58,402 nt of DNA. Source: Yoonia sp. Lineage in GTDB: Bacteria; Pseudomonadota; Alphaproteobacteria; Rhodobacterales; Rhodobacteraceae. Below, piece after piece: positions 34,793 through 43,631 of the stretch. The position numbers were made by a program, and so were the translations under genes. Every line of letters begins with the position of its first letter. Within the stretch, counting starts at the first letter, position 1. Location: assembly GCF_014859355.1 (NCBI RefSeq), contig NZ_JACUUJ010000018.1, positions 1-58,402 on the forward strand, given 5' to 3'. Under the pieces are notes generated by a model, which worked only from the letters and a program-made list of their open reading frames with translations, made no database searches and was not told the origin of the DNA.

Positions 34793-35644
34793 TCAGAACG
34801 CGATCACAATGCCGTCCTTGCCCAGATGCAGCGGGCCGGACCAGTGTTTGCGCACTTCGGCTGTCCAGTGGTCATCCGTGAAATCGGGGTCACCGTCAGG
34901 CACGAAATGGTTCAGCGCCAGTTGCTTGACCCCGGCCTCGGTGGCGATGCGGCCCACGTCGGCGGCATCGGTATGGCTGTTCAGGATATGCGCGCGCAGG
35001 CGTTCGTCGCCATTGGTCATGCGGGCGCACAGCGCCTCGACCCCGTCGCGCAACATCGCTTCGTGCACCAACAGGTCGGCACCCTGCGCGAATTCGGTCA
35101 TTTGCGGCATAAAGGCGGTGTCGCCGGAAAACACGACCGTGCCGTCGCCTGTTTCAAAGCGCAGGGCAAAGGTTTCCTTGATCGGCGGATGGGTGTTGCG
35201 CAGGGTGGTGACGGTGATGTCGCCATATTGCGCCTGGCCGGGGGTCAGCACGCTGATTTTTGCAAGGCTACCGAAATGGCAGCGCCCTTCATCCTGAATG
35301 CGCAGGGCGATGTCAAACCCCATGGATTGTTGAAAGCCCACCCAATAGGCCGACAGCCCGACAGGCCCGATCACGGGGATAGGCCGGTTCAGACCCGCCG
35401 TCCATGCGGTATGCAACAGCGGCCCCAGTTCCAGATAATGATCGGAATGCAGGTGGGTGATAAAGATCATGTCGATATCGGTCAGCGCGACACCCTGATC
35501 GCAGATGCCGCGGGTCACGCCGAGCCCCGCATCAACGACAATTGTCTTGCCGTCCAACCGCAGCAGGTTTGCCGTTGGCATATGCGAATGCGGACGGATC
35601 GCCGGGCCACCTTTGACGCCCATCAAAGCCACCGAGTTTGACAT
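34793..35644 (-). CDS. MBL-fold metallo-hydrolase
   Basis: The 283-aa protein carries the metallo-beta-lactamase zinc motif HLHSDH (64-69), a downstream His in LRNTHPP, the Asp in FSGDTAF and a late His in LNHFVPDGD. Overall it resembles RNase Z/arylsulfatase-like members of the superfamily that cut phosphodiester or sulfate esters. The specific substrate cannot be read. It sits alone between two terminators, next to but separate from the purine operon. Confidence 0.85.
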   Translation of the reverse strand: MSNSVALMGVKGGPAIRPHSHMPTANLLRLDGKTIVVDAGLGVTRGICDQGVALTDIDMIFITHLHSDHYLELGPLLHTAWTAGLNRPIPVIGPVGLSAYWVGFQQSMGFDIALRIQDEGRCHFGSLAKISVLTPGQAQYGDITVTTLRNTHPPIKETFALRFETGDGTVVFSGDTAFMPQMTEFAQGADLLVHEAMLRDGVEALCARMTNGDERLRAHILNSHTDAADVGRIATEAGVKQLALNHFVPDGDPDFTDDHWTAEVRKHWSGPLHLGKDGIVIAF

Positions 35645-35763
35645 GAGGCCTGTTCCTTTTCATCAGTTTGCGGGGATATGCGATGCTGTATATCAAAATG
35701 CAATATAGGCAAAGCCGCGCCCGGCCGTCAGGGCGGTTGTCAGCCGCTTTTGCCACCCTCTTA

Positions 35764-35792
35764 ACAAAAAAAGACCCCGCCAAAGCGGGGTC
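35764..35792 (-). terminator. Rho-independent terminator of the xdh-ABC-BMP operon
   Basis: On the minus strand, 24 nt after the BMP gene stop, GACCCCGC pairs with GCGGGGTC around TTTG and is followed by TTTTTTTG. It marks the 3' end of the long purine operon. Confidence 0.92.
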
Positions 35793-35816
35793 AGATCTAA
35801 ATATTATATCGCTGAA

Positions 35817-36902
35817 TTACTGTGGAATTTCGCCGGTCAGTCCTTCGACATAGAAATTCATGCCAGCCAGTGTGCCGTCATCGGCAGTTTCACCTGCCGC
35901 CAACCATGCGGACCCGTCCTGCTTGTTCAGCGGGCCGGTGAACGGGTGGTATTCGCCCGATGCGATCCGGTCGCGCAGCGCCTCGGCAGAGGCTTTGATT
36001 TCAGCGGGAACCGCGTCGGTGATCTCACCAATGCCAACCATGCCTGGCCCGATACCGTCCCATGTGTCCTTGCTTTCCCAGGTGCCGTCAATCACGGCTT
36101 GGGTCCGCGCGATGTAATAGGGCGCCCAGTCGTCAATGATGGACGACACCCGCGGGAAGGGCGCAAATTCGGCCATATCGGACGCTTGACCGAACGTCAC
36201 AACGTCGCCTGCGGCCTGTGCTGCGGCTTGTGGCGCGGTGCTGTCGGTATGTTGCAAGATCACGTCTGCCCCTTGTTCGATCAGCACTTTGGCGGATTCG
36301 GCCTCTTTTGCAGGGTCAAACCATGTATAGGCCCAGATGATCTTGAATTCCACATCCGGGTTCACTTCCCTGGCGTGAACAAAGGCGCTGTTGATACCAC
36401 GGATCACCTCTGGAATCGGGTAGGACGCGATGTAGCCGATGATGTTGCTTTGCGTCATCTGCCCAGCGATATGGCCCTGAATGGCACGGCCTTCGTAGAA
36501 ACGTGCAGAATAGGTCGATACGTTGTCGGCGCGTTTGTAGCCTGTGGCGTGTTCGAATTTCACATCGGGAAATTTCGCCGCGACGTTGATCGTCGGGTCC
36601 ATAAAACCAAACGACGTTGTAAAGATCAGATCAGCGCCTTGCAGCGCCATTTGGGTCATCACGCGTTCGGCGTCGGGGCCCTCTGGCACGCTTTCGACAA
36701 AGACCGTTTCAACGGCGTCGCCGAAATGTGCCTCGACCGCAAGGCGGCCCTTGTTGTGTTCATAGGTCCAGCCGCCGTCACCGACGGGCCCGACATACAC
36801 AAAACCGAGCTTTGTCGGTCCGTGCGCGTCAGCAAAGGCTGCTGTGCCAAGGGCAAGCGCGATGCCAGCCCCAGCCAAAAGTGTTTTTATCGTCATGTTC
36901 AT
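35817..36902 (-). CDS. BMP-family ABC transporter substrate-binding protein (purine/nucleoside type)
   Basis: 361 aa with a signal peptide (about 1-25, ...ALALGTAAFA) and no lipobox Cys, so it is a soluble periplasmic protein. The mature part begins KLGFVYVGPVGDGGWTYEHNKG, the hallmark of the basic membrane protein/PnrA family, which binds nucleosides or purines. It is the last gene of the operon xdhABC-ATPase-permease-permease-BMP; that linkage points to a purine, xanthine or nucleoside ligand (inference). A terminator follows. Confidence 0.9.
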   Translation of the reverse strand: MNMTIKTLLAGAGIALALGTAAFADAHGPTKLGFVYVGPVGDGGWTYEHNKGRLAVEAHFGDAVETVFVESVPEGPDAERVMTQMALQGADLIFTTSFGFMDPTINVAAKFPDVKFEHATGYKRADNVSTYSARFYEGRAIQGHIAGQMTQSNIIGYIASYPIPEVIRGINSAFVHAREVNPDVEFKIIWAYTWFDPAKEAESAKVLIEQGADVILQHTDSTAPQAAAQAAGDVVTFGQASDMAEFAPFPRVSSIIDDWAPYYIARTQAVIDGTWESKDTWDGIGPGMVGIGEITDAVPAEIKASAEALRDRIASGEYHPFTGPLNKQDGSAWLAAGETADDGTLAGMNFYVEGLTGEIPQ

Positions 36903-36926
36903 CCCCTTGGTGGACTTGGTTTCGCC

Positions 36927-37844
36927 TCAGCGTGAGGCATGGAAAGATTGGGCCAGCGACCCCGGTGCCCGCCCCGTCCGCATAATAACCAGAACGGCGA
37001 TGGTGGCCAGATAGGGCGACATGGAAAGATATTCGACAGGCACCGCAACCCCGGCCGCTTGCAGATTAAGCTGCAATACCGTGACGCCGCCAAACAAATA
37101 GGCCCCCAGCAAAAGCCGCCATGGCCGCCAGCTTGCAAACACGACAATCGCCAGCGCGATCCAACCTGCGCCTGCGGTCATGCCTTCGGTCCATTGCGGC
37201 ACCCGCACAAGCGACAGATAGGCGCCACCCAGCCCCGCGCAGCCGCCCCCGAACATGATCGCCAGCAGACGCACCCGCACCACGTGATATCCCAGCGCAT
37301 GGGCGGCCTCGTGGTTTTCGCCAACCGCCCGCAGGATCAGCCCGGCACGGCTGTATGTCAGAAACGCCCAAACGGCGGCGACTATCCCCAGCCCGACATA
37401 GACCATCGGATCATGCTGAAAAACAATCGGCCCGATCACCGGAATATCCGCCAAAAGCGGGATATGAAGGTCAGTAAACCCAGGTGCCCTGACCCCGATA
37501 TACCCCTGTCCCATCAATGCCGACAGCCCCAGTCCAAACAGTGTCAGTGCCAGCCCGGTGGCCACCTGATTGGACAACAGCACCTGCGTCAGCACCCCGA
37601 AAATCAGCGATAATAACGCCCCGCCCACAGCAGCCCCCAGAAACCCCAGCCACGGCGACCCGGTATTGACCGCCACGACAAAGCCGCAGACGGCCCCTGT
37701 GATCATCATCCCCTCTACCCCGAGGTTCAGCACGCCCGCGCGTTCGACAACCAGTTCGCCGATCGCGGCCAGCATAATGGGCGTGGCCGCAACCATAAGT
37801 GATGCCAGCAACAGGATCGGGTTGATCGCGGACAGGTCCATCAT
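36927..37844 (-). CDS. ABC transporter permease, BMP/nucleoside type (second permease)
   Basis: A 305-aa protein with about eight to nine hydrophobic segments. The GELVVERAGVLNLGVEGMMITGA region near the N-terminus is the conserved loop of the BPD_transp_2 family used by nucleoside importers (YufQ/NupQ type). It overlaps the first permease gene by 4 bp and precedes the BMP gene by 24 bp. Together with its partner permease and the two-domain ATPase it makes the import channel. Confidence 0.92.
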   Translation of the reverse strand: MMDLSAINPILLLASLMVAATPIMLAAIGELVVERAGVLNLGVEGMMITGAVCGFVVAVNTGSPWLGFLGAAVGGALLSLIFGVLTQVLLSNQVATGLALTLFGLGLSALMGQGYIGVRAPGFTDLHIPLLADIPVIGPIVFQHDPMVYVGLGIVAAVWAFLTYSRAGLILRAVGENHEAAHALGYHVVRVRLLAIMFGGGCAGLGGAYLSLVRVPQWTEGMTAGAGWIALAIVVFASWRPWRLLLGAYLFGGVTVLQLNLQAAGVAVPVEYLSMSPYLATIAVLVIMRTGRAPGSLAQSFHASR

Positions 37845-38920
37845 GCCACCTCGCTTTTGCGCAGCCGGACACGGTAATTGGTCAGCAGGTCCACCGCCAA
37901 CAGAAAAAACAACAGCATCCCCTGCAACAGTTGGATCGCCGCCCCCGGCAAGCCCAGATTGGATTGCGCAATCTCGCCCCCGATATAGGTCAGCGCCATC
38001 AGGCCGCCCGCCAGCAAGATACCGACAGGGTGCAACCGGCCCAGAAAGGCCACGATAATGGCCGTGAACCCATAGCCTGCGTTGAAATCAATACTGATCT
38101 GGCCAGCGGGGCCCGCAACCTCGAACAAACCCGCAAGGCCCGCCAGCCCGCCCGAAATGCCCATGCAAACCAACACCAGCAAGCCGGGGTTCACCCCGGC
38201 AAAGCGTGCCGCACGCGGGCTTTGCCCTGACAGGCGCACCTGAAACCCGAAAATATGCCGCGACAGGGCGATATAGGCAAAGATCACGGCAATAAAGGCC
38301 GCAACAATGCCCCAATGCATCCCCGCACTTTCGTTGATCCAGCTTGTCGCGCTGGGATATTGCGCAAGGTTCCGGCTGCCGGGAAACCCCATGCCCTGCG
38401 GATTGCGTAGCCGACCCAGCGCCATGGCAGCCAGCAATTGCTCGGCTACATAGACCAGCATCAATGACACCAGAATTTCATTGGTGCCGAATTTCACGCG
38501 CAACACACCGGGGATCATCCCCCATGCAATGCCCCCCAGTGCCGCGGCCAGCACCATCAGCGGAAATATCAGCGCAGACTCTACCGGATAAAACGCCAGC
38601 CCAACGGCTGCCCCGCAAATCGCTCCGACAATATATTGTCCCTCGGCCCCGATGTTCCAGATCCCGGCGCGAAACCCGAATGACAAGCCAATGGCGATCA
38701 GCACCAATGGCGCCCCCTTGATCAGCAGTTGCGGGCGGTAATACCATGCGAATTCCGAAAACAAGGGATCAAGGAAAATCGTGCGGATCGTGACAACAGG
38801 ATTCTTGCCAAGCGCGGCAAATAACAGTCCGCCGCAGACCATTGTCAACACCACTGCCAGCAGCGGGGTCGCAATTGTCCACAGCCGCGACGGTTGCGGC
38901 CGTTTGTCAAGGGTGATCAT
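37841..38920 (-). CDS. ABC transporter permease, BMP/nucleoside type (first permease)
   Basis: 359 aa, BPD_transp_2 family, with about nine hydrophobic segments. The conserved loop reads GLSFGFRAGIWNIGAEGQYIVGA. This is the YufP/NupP-type partner, usually the longer of the two permeases, as here. A 51-bp gap with a dispersed repeat separates it from the ATPase gene. It overlaps the following permease by 4 bp. Confidence 0.92.
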   Translation of the reverse strand: MITLDKRPQPSRLWTIATPLLAVVLTMVCGGLLFAALGKNPVVTIRTIFLDPLFSEFAWYYRPQLLIKGAPLVLIAIGLSFGFRAGIWNIGAEGQYIVGAICGAAVGLAFYPVESALIFPLMVLAAALGGIAWGMIPGVLRVKFGTNEILVSLMLVYVAEQLLAAMALGRLRNPQGMGFPGSRNLAQYPSATSWINESAGMHWGIVAAFIAVIFAYIALSRHIFGFQVRLSGQSPRAARFAGVNPGLLVLVCMGISGGLAGLAGLFEVAGPAGQISIDFNAGYGFTAIIVAFLGRLHPVGILLAGGLMALTYIGGEIAQSNLGLPGAAIQLLQGMLLFFLLAVDLLTNYRVRLRKSEVA

Positions 38921-38930
38921 CTGTCCGTCT

Positions 38931-38967
38931 CCCCCTTCATCTTGGCCAAAAAACTCCCGCCGGAGGC
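38931..38967. repeat. Dispersed short repeat, copy A (intergenic)
   Basis: The spacer between ATPase and permease contains a ~37-bp element (ccccctt-catcttggccaaaaaactc then cccgccggaggc). Its first 26 bp recur exactly, inverted, at 49415-49440, and its last 31 bp match 28 of 31 positions at 57271-57301 inside nrdJ. I recall elements of this type scattered in Rhodobacteraceae genomes; function unknown. Confidence 0.75.
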
Positions 38968-38971
38968 ATCC

Positions 38972-40549
38972 CTACCCATCCACATGCGACACCCCTGACT
39001 TCTGCGCGTCCCGCGCACCTTTTGCTTCGCGCCCGTTCCGCGCGACTTCCATATCATGCGCACCACCCAGCATCAGGCCGATCTCTTCGACGCTCAGCCC
39101 TTTTGCCGGGCGCGGCACCGACAGGCGGCCCTCGTTCAATGCGGCGAACCTGTCGGAAATTTCCATCAATTCGTCCAGATCCTGCGAAATGCAGATCACC
39201 GCCGCCCCTTTGGCGGCCAGATCCAGCAGCGCCTGCCGGATTGCGGCGGCAGCCGATGCATCAACACCCCATGTGGGCTGATTGACCACCAGCACATCGG
39301 GGTTCTGCATGATCTCGCGGCCAATAACGAATTTCTGCAAATTGCCCCCCGACAGCGACCGCGCGGCAGTGCCTGGCCCAGGGGTACGCACGTCAAACGT
39401 GCTGATCACACCTTGGGCAAAAGCCCGCGCGCGGGCCCAGTGGACAAATCCATAGCTGGTCAGCGCCTGTCGCGTCATTGCCGTCATCACTGCGTTTTCA
39501 GTCAGCGACATGTCAGGGGCGGCGGCATGGCCCATCCGTTCCTCGGGCGCGGCCAGCAGGCCGATCCGGCGGCGGGCGTTGGGCGACATCTGGCCAATCT
39601 GGCGTCCTTGATAGGTGATCATCCCGGCCTTTGTGCGTAGCTCGCCCGACAGCGCCGCGACCAGTTCGTCCTGCCCGTTACCCGCAACCCCGCCGATGCC
39701 CAGTACCTCGCCTTTGCGGACATCAAGGCAGATATCCATCAGTGCCGTGCCGAAACGATGGGGCGCGCGCGCGCTCAGGTTTTGCAGTGTCAAAACCACG
39801 TCGCCTGCGCGCCGGTCGGCCTTTTGCGGCGCCTGCAACACCGCGCCCACCATCAGTTCGGCCATATCGCGGGCTGATGTCACGCGCGGGTCGCAGGTGC
39901 CAACAACCGCACCCAGCCGCAGCACCGTCGCTGTGTCACAAAGGGCGCGGATTTCCTCCAGCTTGTGCGAAATATACAAGATCGCGGTGCCTTCCGCGCG
40001 CAGTTTGCGCAGGGTTTCGAACAAGATCGCCACCTCTTGCGGGGTCAGCACCGATGTGGGTTCGTCCATGATCAACAGCTTGGGGTCTTGCAGCAGGCAG
40101 CGGATGATCTCAACCCGCTGGCGTTCCCCGGCAGACAATTCGCCCACGATCCGGGTCGGGTCCAGCGGCAGCCCGTATTGGTCGGACACCCTGCGCACCT
40201 GTGCCGCAATCGCGCGCTGGGGGGGCGGGTTTTCCATGCCAAGGGCGATATTTTCGGCCACGTTCATCGCGTCGAACAGCGAAAAATGCTGAAACACCAT
40301 CGCCACGCCGGCAGTCCGCGCCGCATGGGGATCTGCCGGGGCAAAGGGTTGCCCCGCCAGCATCATCGTGCCGTGGTCGGGTTTGACCAACCCGTAGATC
40401 GTTTTCACTAGCGTCGATTTGCCAGCGCCGTTTTCCCCCAGCAGGGCATGGACCTCGCCGCGCGCAATATCAAATGACACGTCGCGGTTGGCGACGACAC
40501 CCGGGTAGGCTTTGGTCAGGCCGGACAGGCGCAACAGTGGTTCAGTCAT
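38972..40549 (-). CDS. ABC transporter ATP-binding protein with two ATPase domains (nucleoside/purine type)
   Basis: 525 aa containing two fused ABC domains, as in RbsA/YufO. The first has Walker A GENGAGKST, signature LSAGERQRVEI and Walker B LLIMDEPTSVLT. The second has a degenerate P-loop (GGVAGNGQDEL), signature LSGGNLQKFVIGRE and a Walker B-like VLVVNQPTWGVD with Asn-Gln where Asp-Glu is usual. Only the first site is fully conserved, which is normal for this class. The start (MTEPLL) overlaps the xdhC stop by 4 bp (ATGA), tying transport to xanthine dehydrogenase. A longer upstream frame would cover xdhC and is rejected. Confidence 0.93.
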   Translation of the reverse strand: MTEPLLRLSGLTKAYPGVVANRDVSFDIARGEVHALLGENGAGKSTLVKTIYGLVKPDHGTMMLAGQPFAPADPHAARTAGVAMVFQHFSLFDAMNVAENIALGMENPPPQRAIAAQVRRVSDQYGLPLDPTRIVGELSAGERQRVEIIRCLLQDPKLLIMDEPTSVLTPQEVAILFETLRKLRAEGTAILYISHKLEEIRALCDTATVLRLGAVVGTCDPRVTSARDMAELMVGAVLQAPQKADRRAGDVVLTLQNLSARAPHRFGTALMDICLDVRKGEVLGIGGVAGNGQDELVAALSGELRTKAGMITYQGRQIGQMSPNARRRIGLLAAPEERMGHAAAPDMSLTENAVMTAMTRQALTSYGFVHWARARAFAQGVISTFDVRTPGPGTAARSLSGGNLQKFVIGREIMQNPDVLVVNQPTWGVDASAAAAIRQALLDLAAKGAAVICISQDLDELMEISDRFAALNEGRLSVPRPAKGLSVEEIGLMLGGAHDMEVARNGREAKGARDAQKSGVSHVDG

Positions 40550-41286
40550 GCCGTGCGGTCCTTGGCGCGGTGTGTGTTGTCGGCCATCATGGCAGTTGCG
40601 ACGCCAAGTGCAATTGCTGCGGGATGTTTTCCAAGGGCAGGGTCGCCAATCGGGCAGGCAATGCGCGCAATTTGGGCAGGGCTGTGCCCTAAGGCGACCA
40701 GCCGCGTTTTGAACCGCGCCCATTTGGTTGCCGATCCGATCAACCCGACACTGAAAAAATCGCGGCACAAAATGGCATGGCATAAGGCAAGGTCGATCTC
40801 GTGGCTATAGGTCAGGATCAGATGCGCGGCATCGTCGGGCGCATGTTTCACGGCCAGCGCAGGGGCAGTGGCCACAAGTGTCGTTACATCCGTTTCGGGA
40901 AACCTGTCAGCATGGGTATCGACCCAAGTGATCGTGAAATCGGGCAGGGGGGCCATGACGGTGACAATGGCGCGCCCCACATGCCCGGCCCCGTAAATCC
41001 AGAGAGGACGCCCCGCAGGTGCCTGCGCCGGCACATTGCGTGCCCAATCCAGCGTGACAGATCCGCCGCAGCACTGCCCCAGCGCAGGACCAAGCGGAAT
41101 TGTTCGCGTCAGATGTGCGCGGCCATTCGCCAGCATTGCACGTGCCTCGGCCATGGCCTGCCATTCCAGCGCACCGCCGCCGATTGTGCCTGTCGTCCTG
41201 TCCGCCCAGACGCACATCTGCGTGCCTGGCCCGCGCGGCGCAGAGCCTGCGGTTTTCAGCACGCTGATGCGAATAAAATCTTTCAT
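40546..41286 (-). CDS. xdhC: Xanthine dehydrogenase accessory protein XdhC
   Basis: This 246-aa protein has an N-terminal VLKTAGSAPRGPGTQMCVW and TGTIGGGALEWQA, the XdhC/CoxI motif, then a Rossmann-like region LWIYGAGHVGRAIVTVM. XdhC binds the molybdenum cofactor, helps sulfurate it and inserts it into XdhB. It overlaps xdhB upstream and the ATPase downstream by 4 bp each. Position between enzyme and transporter genes shows it is part of the purine operon. Confidence 0.93.
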   Translation of the reverse strand: MKDFIRISVLKTAGSAPRGPGTQMCVWADRTTGTIGGGALEWQAMAEARAMLANGRAHLTRTIPLGPALGQCCGGSVTLDWARNVPAQAPAGRPLWIYGAGHVGRAIVTVMAPLPDFTITWVDTHADRFPETDVTTLVATAPALAVKHAPDDAAHLILTYSHEIDLALCHAILCRDFFSVGLIGSATKWARFKTRLVALGHSPAQIARIACPIGDPALGKHPAAIALGVATAMMADNTHRAKDRTA

Positions 41287-43631
41287 CCCCGCGCCCTTTG
41301 CACGGCGGCCAGCACCTGTTCAGCCGTGGCGGGGGCCTGCAAATCAGGGTCATGCGGCCCGCAGGCGCGCACCGCATCCGACAGCGCCAGAAAGGCGGAA
41401 ATGCCCAACATGAACGGCGGCTCGCCTACCGCCTTGGACCGATAGATCGTCTGCGCCGGATTGGGCGCATCCCACAGCGTCACGTTGAAAATATCAGGAC
41501 GATCAGAACAGGCGGGAATTTTATATGTGGATGGCGCATGCGTGCGCAAACGGCCCGTGTCATCCCACACCAGTTCTTCGGTCGTCAGCCAGCCCGCGCC
41601 TTGCACATAGCCGCCCTCGATCTGGCCGATGTCCAGCGCGGGGTTCAGCGATGCCCCCGCATCATGCAGGATATCGGTCCGCAGAATGCGGTTTTCGCCG
41701 GTCAATGTGTCGATCACCACCTCGGTCACCGCAGCACCCTGGGCAAAATAGAAAAACGGGGTGCCGGCGCCCTTGATCCGATCCCACGACAGGCCAGGGG
41801 TCTTGTAAAACCCTGTCGCCGACAGGCTGACTCGGTGCAGATAGGCGGTCTGCGCGGCTTGCGCAAAGCTTATGCTTTCCCCACCTACATGCACCTGCCC
41901 GTCCGCGAAACGAACGCTCTCGGCACTTGTATGGTGCAATTCGGCCAGACAGGCCGCGATCCGGTCGCGGATCGTGTCGCAGGCATTAGCCACGGCCATC
42001 CCGTTCAGATCCGACCCCGACGATGCCGCCGTGGCGGATGTATTTGGCACCTTGCCCGTATCCGTGGCGGTAATCTTGACCGCAGCCACATCAATCCCGA
42101 ACCGTGATGCCGCAACCTGTGCGACCTTCTGGAACAACCCCTGGCCCATTTCGGTGCCGCCATGATTCATATGGACCGACCCGTCCTGATACACATGCAC
42201 CAAGGCGCCCGCCTGATTGAGATGGCTCAGCGTAAAGGAAATACCGAATTTCACCGGACTAAAGGCGATCCCCTTTTTCAAGATCGCGTTCGCGGCGTTC
42301 CAATCCGAAATTGCCGTGCGCCGGTGATGATAGTCCGATGTGACCAACAGCGCTTCTGTCATCTCGTGCAGAATGAAATCCGTGACCGGCATCTGATAGG
42401 GCGTCGTCTGCACCGCCCCTGCCTTCTTTTGTTCAGAAATACCTTCGGGGGGGCGCGCAGCGCGGGGGGCAGACAGCCCCCCTGTGTGCATCGCGTCATA
42501 GTAATTCCGCTGACGCAGCGCGACCGGGTCCAGCCCTAGATGGGCAGCAACTTCGTCCATTATTCGTTCGATCCCCAGCACCCCTTGCGGGCCGCCAAAG
42601 CCGCGAAAGGCGGTGGCGGATTGGGTGTTGGTTTTCAACCGATGCGAGGTGATGCGCGCGGCAGGCAGGTGATAGGCGTTATCGGCATGCAGCATCGCCC
42701 GGTCAGCCACGGGCAGCGACAGGTCAAGCGCCCAGCCGCAACGGGTCATCTGCACGAAATCCACGCCACGCAGCCGCCCGTCATCGTCAAAACCCACGTC
42801 ATAACTGATGCGGAAATCGTGCCTTTTGCCGGTGATCATCATGTCGTCGTCGCGGTCATAGCGCATCTTGCAAGGCCGCCCCGTCGCCCGCGCGGCGACG
42901 GCGCAGGCCACCGCCAGCGCGTTGCCCTGGCTTTCCTTGCCGCCGAATCCGCCACCCATGCGCCGCACCTCGCAGCGCACAGCGTGCATCGGCAAGCCCA
43001 GTGCATCGGCCACCTTGTGCTGGATTTCGGTGGGGTGCTGGGTGGAAGAATGCACCACCATGTCGCCACCTTCCTGCGGCAGGGCAAGGGCGGCTTGCCC
43101 TTCAAGGTAAAAATGTTCCTGCCCGCCCATGCTGATCGCGCCTTGCAGGCGGTGCGGTGCGGATGCCAGCGCCTGATCGACATCGCCCTTGGTCCAGATG
43201 CGAGGGCCATCCTCGAAACGGCTGTCGGCAGCAAGTGCCGCGTCGATGGTCAGGATCGCGGGGTCTTCACGATAGGTTAGCTTGCCCAGCCGTGCGGCCC
43301 TGCGCGCGTTCAGGTGGCTGTCGGCCACAACCACAAACACCGGCTGGCCCAGATAATGCAGGTCCACCGTCGCCAGCAGCGGTTCATCGTGGATCGATGG
43401 CGACACATCATTGGCAAACGGCAGGTCATCCGCCGTCAGAACAGCCACCACACCGGGCGCGGCGCGCACGGCGGACAGCTCCATCGCCGTGATCGCGCCA
43501 CAGGCGATACCGGACAGGCCAAAGGCCAGATGCAGCGTGCCTGTCGGCGTCGGGATGTCATCGACATAGCGCGCGGTGCCGGTGACATGCAGGCGGGCAG
43601 CGTCATGGGGCAGGGATTTGGCGATGCTCAT
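41283..43631 (-). CDS. xdhB: Xanthine dehydrogenase, molybdenum-binding subunit
   Basis: 782 aa. The molybdopterin subunit has the GTARYVDDIPTP start, QEHFYLEGQ, GGGFGGKES (cofactor-binding), RGFGGPQG, and near the C-terminus KAVGEPPFMLG with the catalytic Glu. It oxidises hypoxanthine and xanthine to urate with XdhA. Residues about 382-404 are encoded by a GC-rich palindromic repeat (42422-42486) and look inserted between the YYDAM and TTPYQMPV segments; the frame stays open. It overlaps xdhA and xdhC by 4 bp each. The start MSIAKS was chosen; longer readings run into xdhA. Confidence 0.94.
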   Translation of the reverse strand: MSIAKSLPHDAARLHVTGTARYVDDIPTPTGTLHLAFGLSGIACGAITAMELSAVRAAPGVVAVLTADDLPFANDVSPSIHDEPLLATVDLHYLGQPVFVVVADSHLNARRAARLGKLTYREDPAILTIDAALAADSRFEDGPRIWTKGDVDQALASAPHRLQGAISMGGQEHFYLEGQAALALPQEGGDMVVHSSTQHPTEIQHKVADALGLPMHAVRCEVRRMGGGFGGKESQGNALAVACAVAARATGRPCKMRYDRDDDMMITGKRHDFRISYDVGFDDDGRLRGVDFVQMTRCGWALDLSLPVADRAMLHADNAYHLPAARITSHRLKTNTQSATAFRGFGGPQGVLGIERIMDEVAAHLGLDPVALRQRNYYDAMHTGGLSAPRAARPPEGISEQKKAGAVQTTPYQMPVTDFILHEMTEALLVTSDYHHRRTAISDWNAANAILKKGIAFSPVKFGISFTLSHLNQAGALVHVYQDGSVHMNHGGTEMGQGLFQKVAQVAASRFGIDVAAVKITATDTGKVPNTSATAASSGSDLNGMAVANACDTIRDRIAACLAELHHTSAESVRFADGQVHVGGESISFAQAAQTAYLHRVSLSATGFYKTPGLSWDRIKGAGTPFFYFAQGAAVTEVVIDTLTGENRILRTDILHDAGASLNPALDIGQIEGGYVQGAGWLTTEELVWDDTGRLRTHAPSTYKIPACSDRPDIFNVTLWDAPNPAQTIYRSKAVGEPPFMLGISAFLALSDAVRACGPHDPDLQAPATAEQVLAAVQRARG
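42422..42486. repeat. Palindromic GC-rich repeat inside xdhB, copy D
   Basis: The stretch begins ccttcttttgttcagaaatacc and continues into cgcgcagcgcg and the hairpin ggggggc-agaca-gcccccc. The layout (CTTC-TTTTG-AAATAC-C then G-rich palindrome) resembles the intergenic repeats at 38931 and 49415 and Rhodobacteraceae repeats that I recall. It is translated in frame as a Gly/Ala/Pro/Arg-rich insert in XdhB. Confidence 0.6.

Noticed and set aside
35946..36935. A 329-codon plus-strand frame opposite the BMP gene
   Set aside because: Antisense to a well-supported periplasmic binding protein; no ribosome site or domain.
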